DNA from: Fibrobacter sp.
GTDB lineage: Bacteria > Fibrobacterota > Fibrobacteria > Fibrobacterales > Fibrobacteraceae
Reading direction: 5' to 3'
Assembly (NCBI GenBank): GCA_024398835.1
Contig: JAKSIK010000010.1
Location: forward strand, 1-64,000
Length of the DNA stretch: 64,000 nt
Below are positions 33,961 to 44,633 of this stretch, in pieces. The notes beneath the pieces were generated by a model, which saw only the letters and a list, made by a program, of their open reading frames with translations, was not told where the DNA came from and did not search any database. A program made the translations under genes and the position numbers. Numbering within the stretch: position 1 is the first letter of the stretch; the number at the start of each line of letters is the position of its first letter.

Positions 33961-35247
33961 TTAGCGCTTCGGCTCAATTTTTTCCATGCCACCCATGTAT
34001 GGACGCAGCACTTCAGGAATCAAGAGAGAGCCGTCCTTCTGCTGGTAGTTGTCGCAGATGCCCACCATCACGCGCGGAGTGGCAAGGCCAGAGCCATTCA
34101 GTGTGTGGACGAAGGTATTCTTTCCGCCAATCTTGGTCTTGATATTTGCGCGACGGGCCTGGTAGTCTTCGAAGTTGGAGCAACTGGAAACTTCCAGCCA
34201 CTTCTTTTCCACAGGGGCGTAGACTTCAAGGTCATAGCACTTTGCAGCGCCAAAGCCGAGGTCGCCTTTGCAGAGTGCGAGACGGTGATAGGGGAGGCCT
34301 AGCTTTTCCAGGAGCTTTTCGCCAAAGCGAGTCAATTCCTCGTGGTCTTCGTAGGAGCGTTCCGGATGAGCGAAGTACACCATTTCCACCTTGTTGAACT
34401 GGTGGAGACGGAGAAGACCGCGGGTGTCCTTACCATAGGAGCCGGCTTCACGACGGAAGCAGGCAGAATAAGCGCAAATGCGTTTCGGAAGTTCAGATTC
34501 CGGGATGACTTCGCCGGCATAGAGGTTGGTGAGGGGCACTTCTGCCGTAGGAATGAGGAATAGGTCGTCATCCTTGTCGCAGCGGTACATGTCTTCTTCA
34601 AACTTCGGGAGCTGACCTGTGCCGCGCATGGTGTTGCGGGTGACGAGGTACGGCGGAGTGAATTCTTCGAAGCCAGCCTTCTGGTGTTCGTCCAGGAAGA
34701 ACTGGATGAGGGCACGTTCCAGGCGGGAACCGAGACCGCGATACACCGGAAAACCGGAACCAGAAATCTTGGCTCCGCGTTCGAAATCGAAAATGCCAAG
34801 GCGTTCGCCCAAAGTCTTGTGGTCTACGCGGGCGAAATCGCCATTCTTGGTGTAGAAGTCAAAGGGAATGGGACCGTCTTTTTCAACGACGTTGTCGCTG
34901 GAGTCCTTGCCTTCGGGGGAGCGGGGAGCGATGTTTGGCACATGCATGAGCATTTCGGTCTGCTTGTAATCCAGATCCTTGAGTTGCTTGTCCAGTTCAT
35001 CAATCTTGTCGCCCAGAGCGCGCATGGCGGCCACGGCTTCATCCGCATTTTCGCCTTTCTTCTTCAATTCTCCGATGCGCTTGGATTCTGCGTTGCGTTC
35101 GCTCTTCAAACGTTCCACTTCGGTGAGGAGGGGACGGCGTTCGTTATCGATGGCGAGGACGTCCTTCAGGCTCACGGTAGTGTATTTCTTTTCTGTTTCT
35201 GCAATATAATATTCCGGATTTTCACGGATTTTCTTAATGTCAAGCAT
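33961..35247 (-). CDS. serS: Seryl-tRNA synthetase
   Basis: SerS charges tRNA-Ser. The 428-residue class II enzyme has an N-terminal coiled-coil arm (about residues 30-100: VERLKSERNAESKRIGELKK and onward). Catalytic motifs are motif 2 (SACFRREAGSYGKDTRGLLR) and motif 3 (GSGLATPRVMVGICDNYQ, then the IPEVLRPYMGG segment). Divergent from lptE. Confidence 0.96.
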   Translation of the reverse strand: MLDIKKIRENPEYYIAETEKKYTTVSLKDVLAIDNERRPLLTEVERLKSERNAESKRIGELKKKGENADEAVAAMRALGDKIDELDKQLKDLDYKQTEMLMHVPNIAPRSPEGKDSSDNVVEKDGPIPFDFYTKNGDFARVDHKTLGERLGIFDFERGAKISGSGFPVYRGLGSRLERALIQFFLDEHQKAGFEEFTPPYLVTRNTMRGTGQLPKFEEDMYRCDKDDDLFLIPTAEVPLTNLYAGEVIPESELPKRICAYSACFRREAGSYGKDTRGLLRLHQFNKVEMVYFAHPERSYEDHEELTRFGEKLLEKLGLPYHRLALCKGDLGFGAAKCYDLEVYAPVEKKWLEVSSCSNFEDYQARRANIKTKIGGKNTFVHTLNGSGLATPRVMVGICDNYQQKDGSLLIPEVLRPYMGGMEKIEPKR

Positions 35248-35323
35248 TTTATGCCTCTTTGAAATTTACGGCTCAAATGTAGTAAAAATGGCGGGAAGGG
35301 TAGGATTTATTTATATTTGTGGT

Positions 35324-35830
35324 ATGGGTTTGTTGCGTAAAAGTCTTTTTGCCGTTTTGTTCGCCGTTGAGGCCTCCTGTTTGTTTGGCTGCTACAGTTT
35401 TACGGCAAGTACGCTTCCAAGCCATATCAAGACGGTCCAGATTCATGAAGTGGAAGATAAAACCTTGGATCCGGTGTTGGCTAATGACATTCACACGGCT
35501 GTAGTGGACATGTTCCGGAAAAATGCCGGAAGCGTTCGCCTGGTGAATGAGGAGGCAAATGCCGATTTTGAAATCACCCTGTTGAGCTACACCAATAAGC
35601 CGGAAAACTACAACAGCAGTAGCGATGTGGAAACATACCGCGTCACCATTCGCGTGAGTGTGAAGTTCTACGATAATGTGAAAGAGAAGATTATCTACGA
35701 GTCCAAATCGCTATCGGCAGATGGAACCTACGATGTGCAGAAGAACGAGACTGAAGACCGCCACGGCCAGGCCCGCGCCATCGAGAAGCTTCAGGACTTG
35801 ATTATTACGAATGCTTTGGCCAAGTGGTAG
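35324..35830 (+). CDS. lptE: LptE-like outer-membrane lipoprotein
   Basis: LptE plugs the LptD barrel that delivers lipopolysaccharide to the cell surface. I chose the ATG at 35324, which gives a compact lipoprotein signal (SLFAVLFAVEASCLFGC); an earlier ATG at 35288 has no such fit. The mature part shows YSFTASTLPSHIKTVQIHEV, the beta-strand opening typical of LptE, LVNEEANADFEITLLSY and a Ser/Tyr-rich sheet (TYRVTIRVSVKFYD). Length (168 residues) fits. The exact family is inferred from pattern; lptD is not in the window. Confidence 0.75.
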   Translation: MGLLRKSLFAVLFAVEASCLFGCYSFTASTLPSHIKTVQIHEVEDKTLDPVLANDIHTAVVDMFRKNAGSVRLVNEEANADFEITLLSYTNKPENYNSSSDVETYRVTIRVSVKFYDNVKEKIIYESKSLSADGTYDVQKNETEDRHGQARAIEKLQDLIITNALAKW

Positions 35831-35856
35831 TTGGTTGCTACTTCGCGGCGCTGTAA

Positions 35857-35893
35857 AAAGAAAATGCAAGGCTTGTGGCCTTGCATTTTAAGT
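35857..35893. terminator. Bidirectional terminator between lptE and ilvN
   Basis: AAAATGCAAGGC (35861-35872) pairs with GCCTTGCATTTT (35878-35889), a 12-bp stem with a five-base loop. A/T-runs on both sides serve both converging genes. Confidence 0.85.
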
Positions 35894-35913
35894 TTTTATG
35901 ATTTTCGTAAATC

Positions 35914-36414
35914 CTAGGTTTTGTCTTCACCGCGGAGCATGATGACTTTACCTGTGCGGATGTATTCCACAATCTCGAACTTCTGGAGGAGACTCTTGAG
36001 GGAATCCACCTTCATGGAGTTGCCGGTAATCTGCACGATGACGGAGTGTTCCGTCATATCCACGGTGTTGGCGTGGAAGTGGTCGCAGAGCTGGAGAATC
36101 TCGGTGCGCTGTTCAGGTTCGCAGCGGACTTTGATGAGGGCCAGTTCCTTTTCTACGGCGTTGGTATCGGTATGATCCTTCGCCTGCACCACGTCCACCA
36201 GCTTTTCCAACTGTTTGATGATTTGCATCAGGATGTCGGGATTACCGCGGGCGATGATGTTCATGCGGCTGAAGTTCGGGTCCAGAGTGGGGGATACCAC
36301 CAGAGAATCGATGTTGTAGCCGCGGCGGGAGAACACGAGGGCGATGCGCACCAGAACACCCGGGCGGTTGGCTACTAACAAACTAATAGAATGTGCAATG
36401 TCTTTCATTTTCAT
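35914..36414 (-). CDS. ilvN: Acetolactate synthase small subunit
   Basis: This is the regulatory subunit that activates and gives valine sensitivity to acetolactate synthase in branched-chain amino-acid synthesis. The 166-residue protein has an N-terminal ACT domain (HSISLLVANRPGVLVRIALVFSRRGYNIDSLVV, about 8-40) and a C-terminal domain with LALIKVRCEP and MTEHSVIVQITGN. It starts 9 bases after the ilvB stop. Confidence 0.94.
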   Translation of the reverse strand: MKMKDIAHSISLLVANRPGVLVRIALVFSRRGYNIDSLVVSPTLDPNFSRMNIIARGNPDILMQIIKQLEKLVDVVQAKDHTDTNAVEKELALIKVRCEPEQRTEILQLCDHFHANTVDMTEHSVIVQITGNSMKVDSLKSLLQKFEIVEYIRTGKVIMLRGEDKT

Positions 36415-36423
36415 ATCCTCCTA

Positions 36424-38142
36424 TTAGGTCGATCCTGTGGGCTTTTCAAGTTTACCCTTGGGAGCTTCTGTCATCATGGCGGTGATAGGAGCGCCTGCAG
36501 GAATCATGGGATACACGTTGTCTTCCTTTTCGCATTCGCAGTGAATGAGAATCGGACCATCCTTGTAGTCCAAGGCCTTCTGAATCATTTTCTGGGCGTC
36601 GGCAGCGCGCTTGATGCGAAGCCCCGGAATGCCGTAGGCTTCGGCGAGCTTCACAAAGTCCGGATTGCCCTTCATGTCCACGCTGGAATAGCGCTTGTCG
36701 TAGAACAAATCCTGCCACTGACGGACCATGCCGAGGAACTTGTTGTCCATGACGAAAATCTTGATGGGGAGCTTGTGGATGGCTGCTGTAGCCAGTTCCG
36801 CTTCCGTCATCTGGAATCCTCCATCACCGCTGAAACTTACCACAGGCCAGCCGGTGGTATTGCCGAAGGCGGCGCCGATGGCGGCGGGGAATCCAAAGCC
36901 CATGGTGCCTGCGCCACCACTACTGTGGAGCTGGCGAGGATTGTTGATGTGGAAGAACTGGGCCACCCACATCTGGTGCTGACCCACGTCGGTCGTGACG
37001 ATGGCCTGACCCTTGGTGAGTTCGCTAACTGTTGCAATCACATGCTGCATGCGGAGCCCGCCCTGCTTGGGATATGTCAGCGGGAAGCGCTTCTTCCAAG
37101 TCTGGCAGGTCTTGAGCCAATCGGCAGTATCCAGCTTGTTCACCATAGGCAAAAGCTGCTCGAGCACGAGCTTTGCGTCACCGCACATGAACACATCCGG
37201 CTGCAGGACTTTGCCTTCTTCGGCAGGGTCAATATCGATGTGAAGTTTAACAGCGTCCTTGCAGAACACGTCCAGCTTGCCGGTAATGCGGTCGTCCCAA
37301 CGGCTACCGATGCTCATGATGAGATCGCAGTCGAGAACCGCTTTGTTGGCGTACACGGTACCATGCATGCCAAGCATGCCGAGGGAAAGTTCGTGATCTG
37401 TGGGGAAGGCGCCGAGGCCAAGCATGGTGCAGGCTACGGGAGCGCCCAGCTTTTCGGCCAGTTCCTTCACTTGACGGCAGGCACCGCTAATCATAGCGCC
37501 ATGGCCCACGAGGAGCAAAGGCTTCTTGGATTTCTTGATAAGTTCCGCGGCCTTTTCCACATCTTCAGCAGCTGCGTAGGTGGGAATCTTGTAGCCGGGA
37601 AGGTCCATCGTATCTGTGAAGGGAGCGGTGCAGGGGCCTGCTGTCACATCCTTCGGGAGATCGATGAGCACGGGGCCCGGGCGACCAGTGCGAGCGATGT
37701 GGAAGGCTTCCTTCATCACGCGCGGGAGATCGTTTGCGTCCTTCACCAGATAGGAATGCTTGACGGCGGCGAAGGTCATGCCGCTGGTGTCGCATTCCTG
37801 GAAGGCGTCCTTGCCGAGGTTCGGAGTCGTCGTCTGGGCGGCGAGAACAACAATCGGGGAGGAGTCCATCAAAGCTGTATATATACCTGTAAAGGTGTTG
37901 GTGGCACCAGGGCCGCTAGTAACCAAAGCTACGCCCACTTTTCCAGTCTGACGGGCATAACCGTCGGCCATATGGGTGGCTCCCTGCTCGTGGCGGGAGA
38001 GGACAACCTTGATACTAGAATCCAGAATGGCGTCGAACATGGGAATGGCCGATCCACCAGGATAACCGAAAATGGTGTCGATACCTTCTCTTTTTAGGCA
38101 CTCGATAATCACTTCGGCTCCGCTTAATGCTTTGTTTGCCAT
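36424..38142 (-). CDS. ilvB: Acetolactate synthase large subunit
   Basis: This is the catalytic ThDP- and FAD-dependent subunit, condensing pyruvate to acetolactate (or with 2-ketobutyrate). The ATG at 38142 is preceded by AAGGAAAAT, which decides the start. The 572-residue protein shows GIDTIFGYPGGSAIPMFDAI with the catalytic glutamate region (SRHEQGATHMADGYAR, about 45-60), GPGATNTFTGI, the FAD-binding middle domain, and the ThDP motif VSFSGDGGFQMTEAELATA...DNKFLG. It is the first gene of ilvBN; leuB of the leucine branch is 4 kb away in its own unit. Confidence 0.96.
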   Translation of the reverse strand: MANKALSGAEVIIECLKREGIDTIFGYPGGSAIPMFDAILDSSIKVVLSRHEQGATHMADGYARQTGKVGVALVTSGPGATNTFTGIYTALMDSSPIVVLAAQTTTPNLGKDAFQECDTSGMTFAAVKHSYLVKDANDLPRVMKEAFHIARTGRPGPVLIDLPKDVTAGPCTAPFTDTMDLPGYKIPTYAAAEDVEKAAELIKKSKKPLLLVGHGAMISGACRQVKELAEKLGAPVACTMLGLGAFPTDHELSLGMLGMHGTVYANKAVLDCDLIMSIGSRWDDRITGKLDVFCKDAVKLHIDIDPAEEGKVLQPDVFMCGDAKLVLEQLLPMVNKLDTADWLKTCQTWKKRFPLTYPKQGGLRMQHVIATVSELTKGQAIVTTDVGQHQMWVAQFFHINNPRQLHSSGGAGTMGFGFPAAIGAAFGNTTGWPVVSFSGDGGFQMTEAELATAAIHKLPIKIFVMDNKFLGMVRQWQDLFYDKRYSSVDMKGNPDFVKLAEAYGIPGLRIKRAADAQKMIQKALDYKDGPILIHCECEKEDNVYPMIPAGAPITAMMTEAPKGKLEKPTGST

Positions 38143-38527
38143 GATTTTCCTTGTGTTGGTTTTTGATAATTTTAATTTTTGTTTAAAATTTACCAATGTT
38201 TTTGAATTCTGGCAACCGGTTTATGGGGGATGTTTGTTAAAAATATGGTAAATTTTGTGTAAGTTTGAATGGATTTTAATTTTGATTGTGCTAAAATCTC
38301 GCTGATTTTATACAAAACGTTGATTGATGATGGAAACTGTATTTAAATTGATGATGTTTTATATAAAATTTAATGTTTAGTGTGATTGCTTGTTCTAAAA
38401 ATGGTGAATTTTGCTTAAAATTAGACGACCTCCGTCCATTTTCATAAAAATTTCAAAAAAATGTGAAAAATCTCCGAAAAAAGCGTCTTATAGGGTAAAC
38501 ACATAAAAATTCATAGGAGTTTACGAA
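38143..38527. other. Long AT-rich intergenic region before ilvB and radC
   Basis: No gene is visible. The region holds a perfect 11-bp inverted pair (AAAATTTACCA at 38185-38195, TGGTAAATTTT at 38246-38256) and a near copy TGGTGAATTTT at 38402-38412. Divergent promoters for ilvB and radC must lie here. No leader peptide rich in branched-chain codons and no T-box was found. Confidence 0.6.
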
Positions 38528-39208
38528 ATGGACCAGGAAAATCTACTTCCCCGAGAAAAATTGCAGCAGCGGGGGGCGGCAACCCTTACCAGCGAGGAGC
38601 TTTTGGCCATCATTCTCGGGAGCGGCACACGGGACTGCGATGTTTTCGAGCTTTCACGCAACCTCTCGAGCTACCTTTCTTCAGCGACATCTATGCCAGA
38701 AATGGACAGCCTTCTTAGGATTCGAGGCCTCGGGCGTGCGAAGGCGACTCAGGTGCTTGCCTGCCTCGAGCTTTCGGGCCGCTATATTTTGGGCAACAAG
38801 GCGATTTCTATAATGAGGCCGGAGGACATCTTGCCGCGGCTCGCTTACCTCAAGTATGAGCCGCAGGAGCACCTGGTGGTGGTGACCTTGAACTCGGTAA
38901 ACCGCGTCATCAATATCCACGAGGTGACCACTGGCCTTGTGAACCAGACGCCGGTGCATCCGCGGGAGGCCTTTTGCCGAGCGGTGGAGGATAAGGCGGT
39001 GTCCGTCATATTCGCGCATAATCATCCTTCGGGTTCCAGCGAACCCAGCGCAGACGACTATGCCATCACTCGGGTTTTGTGTGCCGCCGGTAAAATTCTC
39101 CAGATCCCAGTCATAGACCATGTCGTCATCGGGAAAAGTGGGTTTACCAGTATTTGCCGTGAGCATCCAGAATTCTTTGAGAAGGGGCTTATGTCTGCAA
39201 TCGTGTGA
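38528..39208 (+). CDS. radC: RadC/JAB-domain protein
   Basis: The 226-residue protein has an N-terminal helix-hairpin-helix part (LTSEELLAIILGSGT and LLRIRGLGRAKATQVLACLEL) and a C-terminal JAMM metalloprotease-like domain with the zinc motif AHNHPSGSSEPSADD (about 160-174). RadC proteins were linked to DNA repair, but the biochemical role is unresolved. The start has a TAGGAG site six bases upstream. Confidence 0.93.
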   Translation: MDQENLLPREKLQQRGAATLTSEELLAIILGSGTRDCDVFELSRNLSSYLSSATSMPEMDSLLRIRGLGRAKATQVLACLELSGRYILGNKAISIMRPEDILPRLAYLKYEPQEHLVVVTLNSVNRVINIHEVTTGLVNQTPVHPREAFCRAVEDKAVSVIFAHNHPSGSSEPSADDYAITRVLCAAGKILQIPVIDHVVIGKSGFTSICREHPEFFEKGLMSAIV

Positions 39209-39380
39209 CGCAAATCACATTTTGGGTTGGGGAGTAAATATAAATGTAAAATTATCTTGTGGTAAAGGAGAAAACCTCGATTTTATAGGCTTTTTGCCGA
39301 TTTGCGTTTAGAATGTTGTGATGGAGAATAGCTATATTTGAGCGCAAACTTAATGACTATTCCAATTATAAGGAGACTCT

Positions 39381-41939
39381 ATGAAACGAATAGTAACGGG
39401 ATTGGCTTTGGCTCTGGCAGTATCTGCCTTTGCAGGTCATCCTCAGACCATCAACAAGGATGGCTTTGTTGGTGTGAACAAGACGCAGTCCGCACAATCC
39501 TTGGGACACGCAAAGCTTGTGTTCTTTGGGTTGGCAGATGCTACCTTTGGGAATGATATGTTCCCCATCAACCAGAATGGCTATTCTGCAACAGATGAAG
39601 CCACGAAGACCACAATAAATGACTTCACTGGTTTGACTGCAAATCTTGGCTTTGCCATTGGCATATGGCACTATTTTGATGTGGGTGTCACAATTCCAGT
39701 GCATTATGACCAATTCAAAATTGGTGAAGATGCATCCATGTCTAAGCCCGGTTATGTGGGTAATGTCCGCGGAGATGTAAAGATTCGTTTCCCGCTTCCA
39801 GAATACCAGCCTATGGACATCGCTCTTTTTGGCGGTGTTGCTGCTGGTACTGCTAATACGGAAAAACAGGGTATTTGGGTTCGTGAGCCTGAATACATCA
39901 ATACTGCAAACGGCGAAGCCTTTGCTTTTGGTACGAAAAACACGACGATGAAGTTTGGGTTGGCCGTAACAGCAGACTTCAGTAAGAATGAAGACGGAGA
40001 TGGATTCCCGTTCTTGATTTACCTCAACGGCGGTTATCGCTATACCATGAACGACGAGTACCTGTCTCTTCCGTTTATGAGTGCTGCTGTTGATGTGTAC
40101 TTCTTGGAATTCTTGTCCGTATTCGTTGAATACTACTGGGATATCCAGTTGGATGATTTTGCTTGGGCTGGAGTTAACCAGGAAGGAAGCCTGGATATGA
40201 AGCAGCTTACTGGAGCGTTGGTGTTCCATCTGCCGGTTGGTTTGGATTTCCATCTGGGTGCATCTGCCTACCTTGGTGGCGACAACTATTTTGGTCGGAC
40301 CAAGCTTTTCCAGAGACCGGAAGGCAAGACTCTGATGCTTGAAAATACGCGTGTTAATCCGGAATACACTGTGTATGGTGGTCTGACTTGGAGCCACTTC
40401 CTCGTTCCTCAGGATCGCGATGGCGATGGTGTGACGGATGATGAAGACAAGTGCCCGGACGACTACGGCCACAAGTTGAACCAGGGGTGCCCGTTGGGCA
40501 ATCCTGACCCGGATGAAGACGGTGTTTGCGATGCTTGGGTTGAAGAGAAGGGTTACGGAGATGAGTTCGCTGATGTTTGCGAAGGCGTTGATGAATGCCC
40601 CAACGAACCGGGTGAAGATGATAATGGTTGCCCGCTTGACAATCCTGACCCGGATGGCGATGGCGTTTGCGATGCTTGGGTAAGTCAGAAGAATATGCTG
40701 AAGAAGTTCAAGGGTATTTGCGAAGGCATTGATGAATGCCCGACCAAGAAGGGTACTGTTGAATCTGCGGGTTGCCCGGAAGATGATCCGGATCCGGATG
40801 CTGATGGTGTCTGCTCTCCGTGGGTTACTGATAAGGGTAAGTTGAAAGACTTTGCTGGCAAGTGCAAGGGCTATGATATGTGTCCGGGTGAACCGGGAGC
40901 TATGGACAACAAGGGTTGCCCGTGGGAAGATCCTGATTCCGATGGCGACGGTCTCTGCGACCAGTGGGTGTTTACTCAGAAGAAGGCTGGCATCTTTGAG
41001 AAGGCTTTGACTGATAAGAAGATTGCTGAAAAGAACTTCATCACGAAGGGCTGTAAGGGTCTTGACAAGTGCGAAACCGAATTCGGTCCTGCCTCTAACG
41101 ATGGTTGCCCGCTTGGCGATCCGGATACCGATAAGGATGGTGTCTGCGATGCTTGGGTGACTGAGAAGAAGTTGCTCGACCAGTATGATGGAATCTGCGC
41201 TGGCGTTGATAAGTGCCCGACTGAGCCTGGTGATCCGAAGGCCAATGGTTGCCCGATGGAAAGCCCAGACCCGGATGGTGACTCTATCTGCTCTCCGTGG
41301 GTGACGAAGAAGAAGATGCTTGACCAGTTCAAGGATGTTTGCACGGGCTACGACCGTTGCGAAGATGAACCGGGTCCGGCATGGAACAAGGGTTGCCCGA
41401 ACGAAGACGATCCTGATGCTGATAAGGATGGCGTTTGCTCTGAATGGGTAAGCATCAAGAAACTCCAGAAGGAATTCGAAGGTGTTTGCACAGGCATTGA
41501 CCGTTGCCCGGATATTGCCGGTGACGATGGCTTCGGTTGCCCCAAGAAGGCCGTTGAAAAGCTGGATGGTGTGACCTTCAAGAGCGGTAAGGCTACTCTC
41601 GAATCCAACGCCAAGAATATCTTGAAGAAGGTTGCCAAGAAACTCACATCTGAAGAAGACTATAAGAATCTCCAGATTGTGATTCAGGGTCATACCGACA
41701 ATCAGGGTAAGGAAAAGACCAACCAGAAACTTTCTCAACAGCGTGCTGAATCTGTGATGAAGGAACTGGTCAAGGGTGGTGTGGAAAAGAAGCGCATCAA
41801 GGCTGTGGGTCTTGGCTCCAGCTGCCCTGTTGACGACAACAGCACCGCTGATGGTCGTGAAATGAACCGCCGTATTGAAATGCACTTCGTCACTGCCGAT
41901 AACGATGGTACTAAGTGTGATAATGGCGAACAGCAGTAA
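39381..41939 (+). CDS. OmpA-family protein with Cys-rich TSP3-like repeats
   Basis: The protein has 852 residues. The signal peptide ends near AVSAFAG. Residues about 25-340 look like an outer-membrane beta-barrel with aromatic strand ends. A canonical thrombospondin type-3 unit (DRDGDGVTDDEDKCPDD, about 346) follows, then seven longer units of about 47 residues. Each has an acidic calcium-binding-like DPDxDGVC opening, a conserved tryptophan (DAWV or SPWV), a helical lysine-rich stretch and CxGxDxCP...GCP, giving four cysteines per unit. The C-terminal OmpA domain (VIQGHTDNQGKEKTNQKLSQ...NRRIEMHF, about 760-840) binds peptidoglycan. It is a single-gene unit between two terminator-type boundaries. 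Confidence 0.9.
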   Translation: MKRIVTGLALALAVSAFAGHPQTINKDGFVGVNKTQSAQSLGHAKLVFFGLADATFGNDMFPINQNGYSATDEATKTTINDFTGLTANLGFAIGIWHYFDVGVTIPVHYDQFKIGEDASMSKPGYVGNVRGDVKIRFPLPEYQPMDIALFGGVAAGTANTEKQGIWVREPEYINTANGEAFAFGTKNTTMKFGLAVTADFSKNEDGDGFPFLIYLNGGYRYTMNDEYLSLPFMSAAVDVYFLEFLSVFVEYYWDIQLDDFAWAGVNQEGSLDMKQLTGALVFHLPVGLDFHLGASAYLGGDNYFGRTKLFQRPEGKTLMLENTRVNPEYTVYGGLTWSHFLVPQDRDGDGVTDDEDKCPDDYGHKLNQGCPLGNPDPDEDGVCDAWVEEKGYGDEFADVCEGVDECPNEPGEDDNGCPLDNPDPDGDGVCDAWVSQKNMLKKFKGICEGIDECPTKKGTVESAGCPEDDPDPDADGVCSPWVTDKGKLKDFAGKCKGYDMCPGEPGAMDNKGCPWEDPDSDGDGLCDQWVFTQKKAGIFEKALTDKKIAEKNFITKGCKGLDKCETEFGPASNDGCPLGDPDTDKDGVCDAWVTEKKLLDQYDGICAGVDKCPTEPGDPKANGCPMESPDPDGDSICSPWVTKKKMLDQFKDVCTGYDRCEDEPGPAWNKGCPNEDDPDADKDGVCSEWVSIKKLQKEFEGVCTGIDRCPDIAGDDGFGCPKKAVEKLDGVTFKSGKATLESNAKNILKKVAKKLTSEEDYKNLQIVIQGHTDNQGKEKTNQKLSQQRAESVMKELVKGGVEKKRIKAVGLGSSCPVDDNSTADGREMNRRIEMHFVTADNDGTKCDNGEQQ

Positions 41940-41964
41940 TCAAACGTAAAAGAGTCTCATAAAT

Positions 41965-41993
41965 AAAACCCTAGGCTTCGGCCTAGGGTTTTT
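41965..41993 (+). terminator. Strong terminator after the OmpA-family gene
   Basis: AAACCCTAGGC-TTCG-GCCTAGGGTTT forms an 11-12-bp stem capped by a UUCG tetraloop, with a run of five T residues. Confidence 0.92.
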
Positions 41994-42045
41994 GCGTTAT
42001 CTAGAGCAAGCTTTGTTTTGAGTAAAAGCGCTTTATTGTGGGGTT

Positions 42046-42074
42046 AGAAAAAACACCGGACTTGATGTCCGGTG
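42046..42074 (-). terminator. Terminator after leuB
   Basis: On the minus strand CACCGGAC-ATCAA-GTCCGGTG is followed by six T residues. It lies about 45 bases past the leuB stop. Confidence 0.88.
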
Positions 42075-42118
42075 CTTCTACATTTATTGTTTGTGCTTAG
42101 CTTAAGCGAGTGCGATTG

Positions 42119-44175
<2,057 letters not shown>

Positions 44176-44189
44176 AGACTTATGAATAT

Positions 44190-44303
44190 AATTATGAGAT
44201 ATGAATTATAAATTATGAGATGAGAGGAATATATAAATGTTAAGTCATTTTATGGCCGTTTTCCCCTGCAATTCTTATAATTCATAATTTATAATTCATA
44301 ATT
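44190..44303. repeat. TATGAATTATAAATT low-complexity run
   Basis: Iterated ATGAATTATAAATTATGAGAT and TTCATAATTTATAATTCATAATT words. The two halves are inverted relative to each other. Confidence 0.6.
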
Positions 44304-44335
44304 GCGAAATTTTTTTTTCAAAAATTTCGCTTTTT
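44304..44335 (+). terminator. Terminator-like hairpin before tRNA-Lys
   Basis: GCGAAATTTTT (44304-44314) pairs with AAAAATTTCGC (44320-44330), followed by five T residues. No plus-strand gene precedes it closely; it could insulate the tRNA or be fortuitous in AT-rich DNA. Confidence 0.35.
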
Positions 44336-44338
44336 CCC

Positions 44339-44367
44339 TTGCCAACGGGGGGCTGCTTTTCTATTAT
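44339..44367 (+). promoter_or_regulatory. Sigma-70-type promoter of tRNA-Lys
   Basis: TTGCCA and TATTAT are separated by 17 bases. The tRNA begins 22 bases after the -10 box. Confidence 0.7.
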
Positions 44368-44388
44368 TGACCCCGTCCTAAGCGACAT

Positions 44389-44461
<73 letters not shown>

Positions 44462-44465
44462 CTAC

Positions 44466-44495
44466 GGCACTGCGCAATGCGCGGTGCCTTTTCTT
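44466..44495 (+). terminator. Terminator after tRNA-Lys
   Basis: GGCACTGCGC-AAT-GCGCGGTGCC forms a 10-bp stem (one G-U) followed by TTTTCTTTT. Confidence 0.88.
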
Positions 44496-44633
44496 TTGAT
44501 TGAGTTAGATTTTGTGAAAAAATAGACGGATTTGCTATGCTAGCTCCCGACTTCATGCCATTTCTATGTATCTTTGACATATAAATATATCCCTTGTTTG
44601 GGTACCGCGGGTGCGGCTGAAAAGAGGTTTTTC

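Noticed and set aside
36391-38097. 568-codon open frame antisense to ilvB
   Set aside because: Shadow of codon bias; the opposite strand encodes clear IlvB.
39366-41885. 839-codon open frame antisense to the OmpA-family gene
   Set aside because: Shadow produced by the repetitive coding strand; no plausible protein features.
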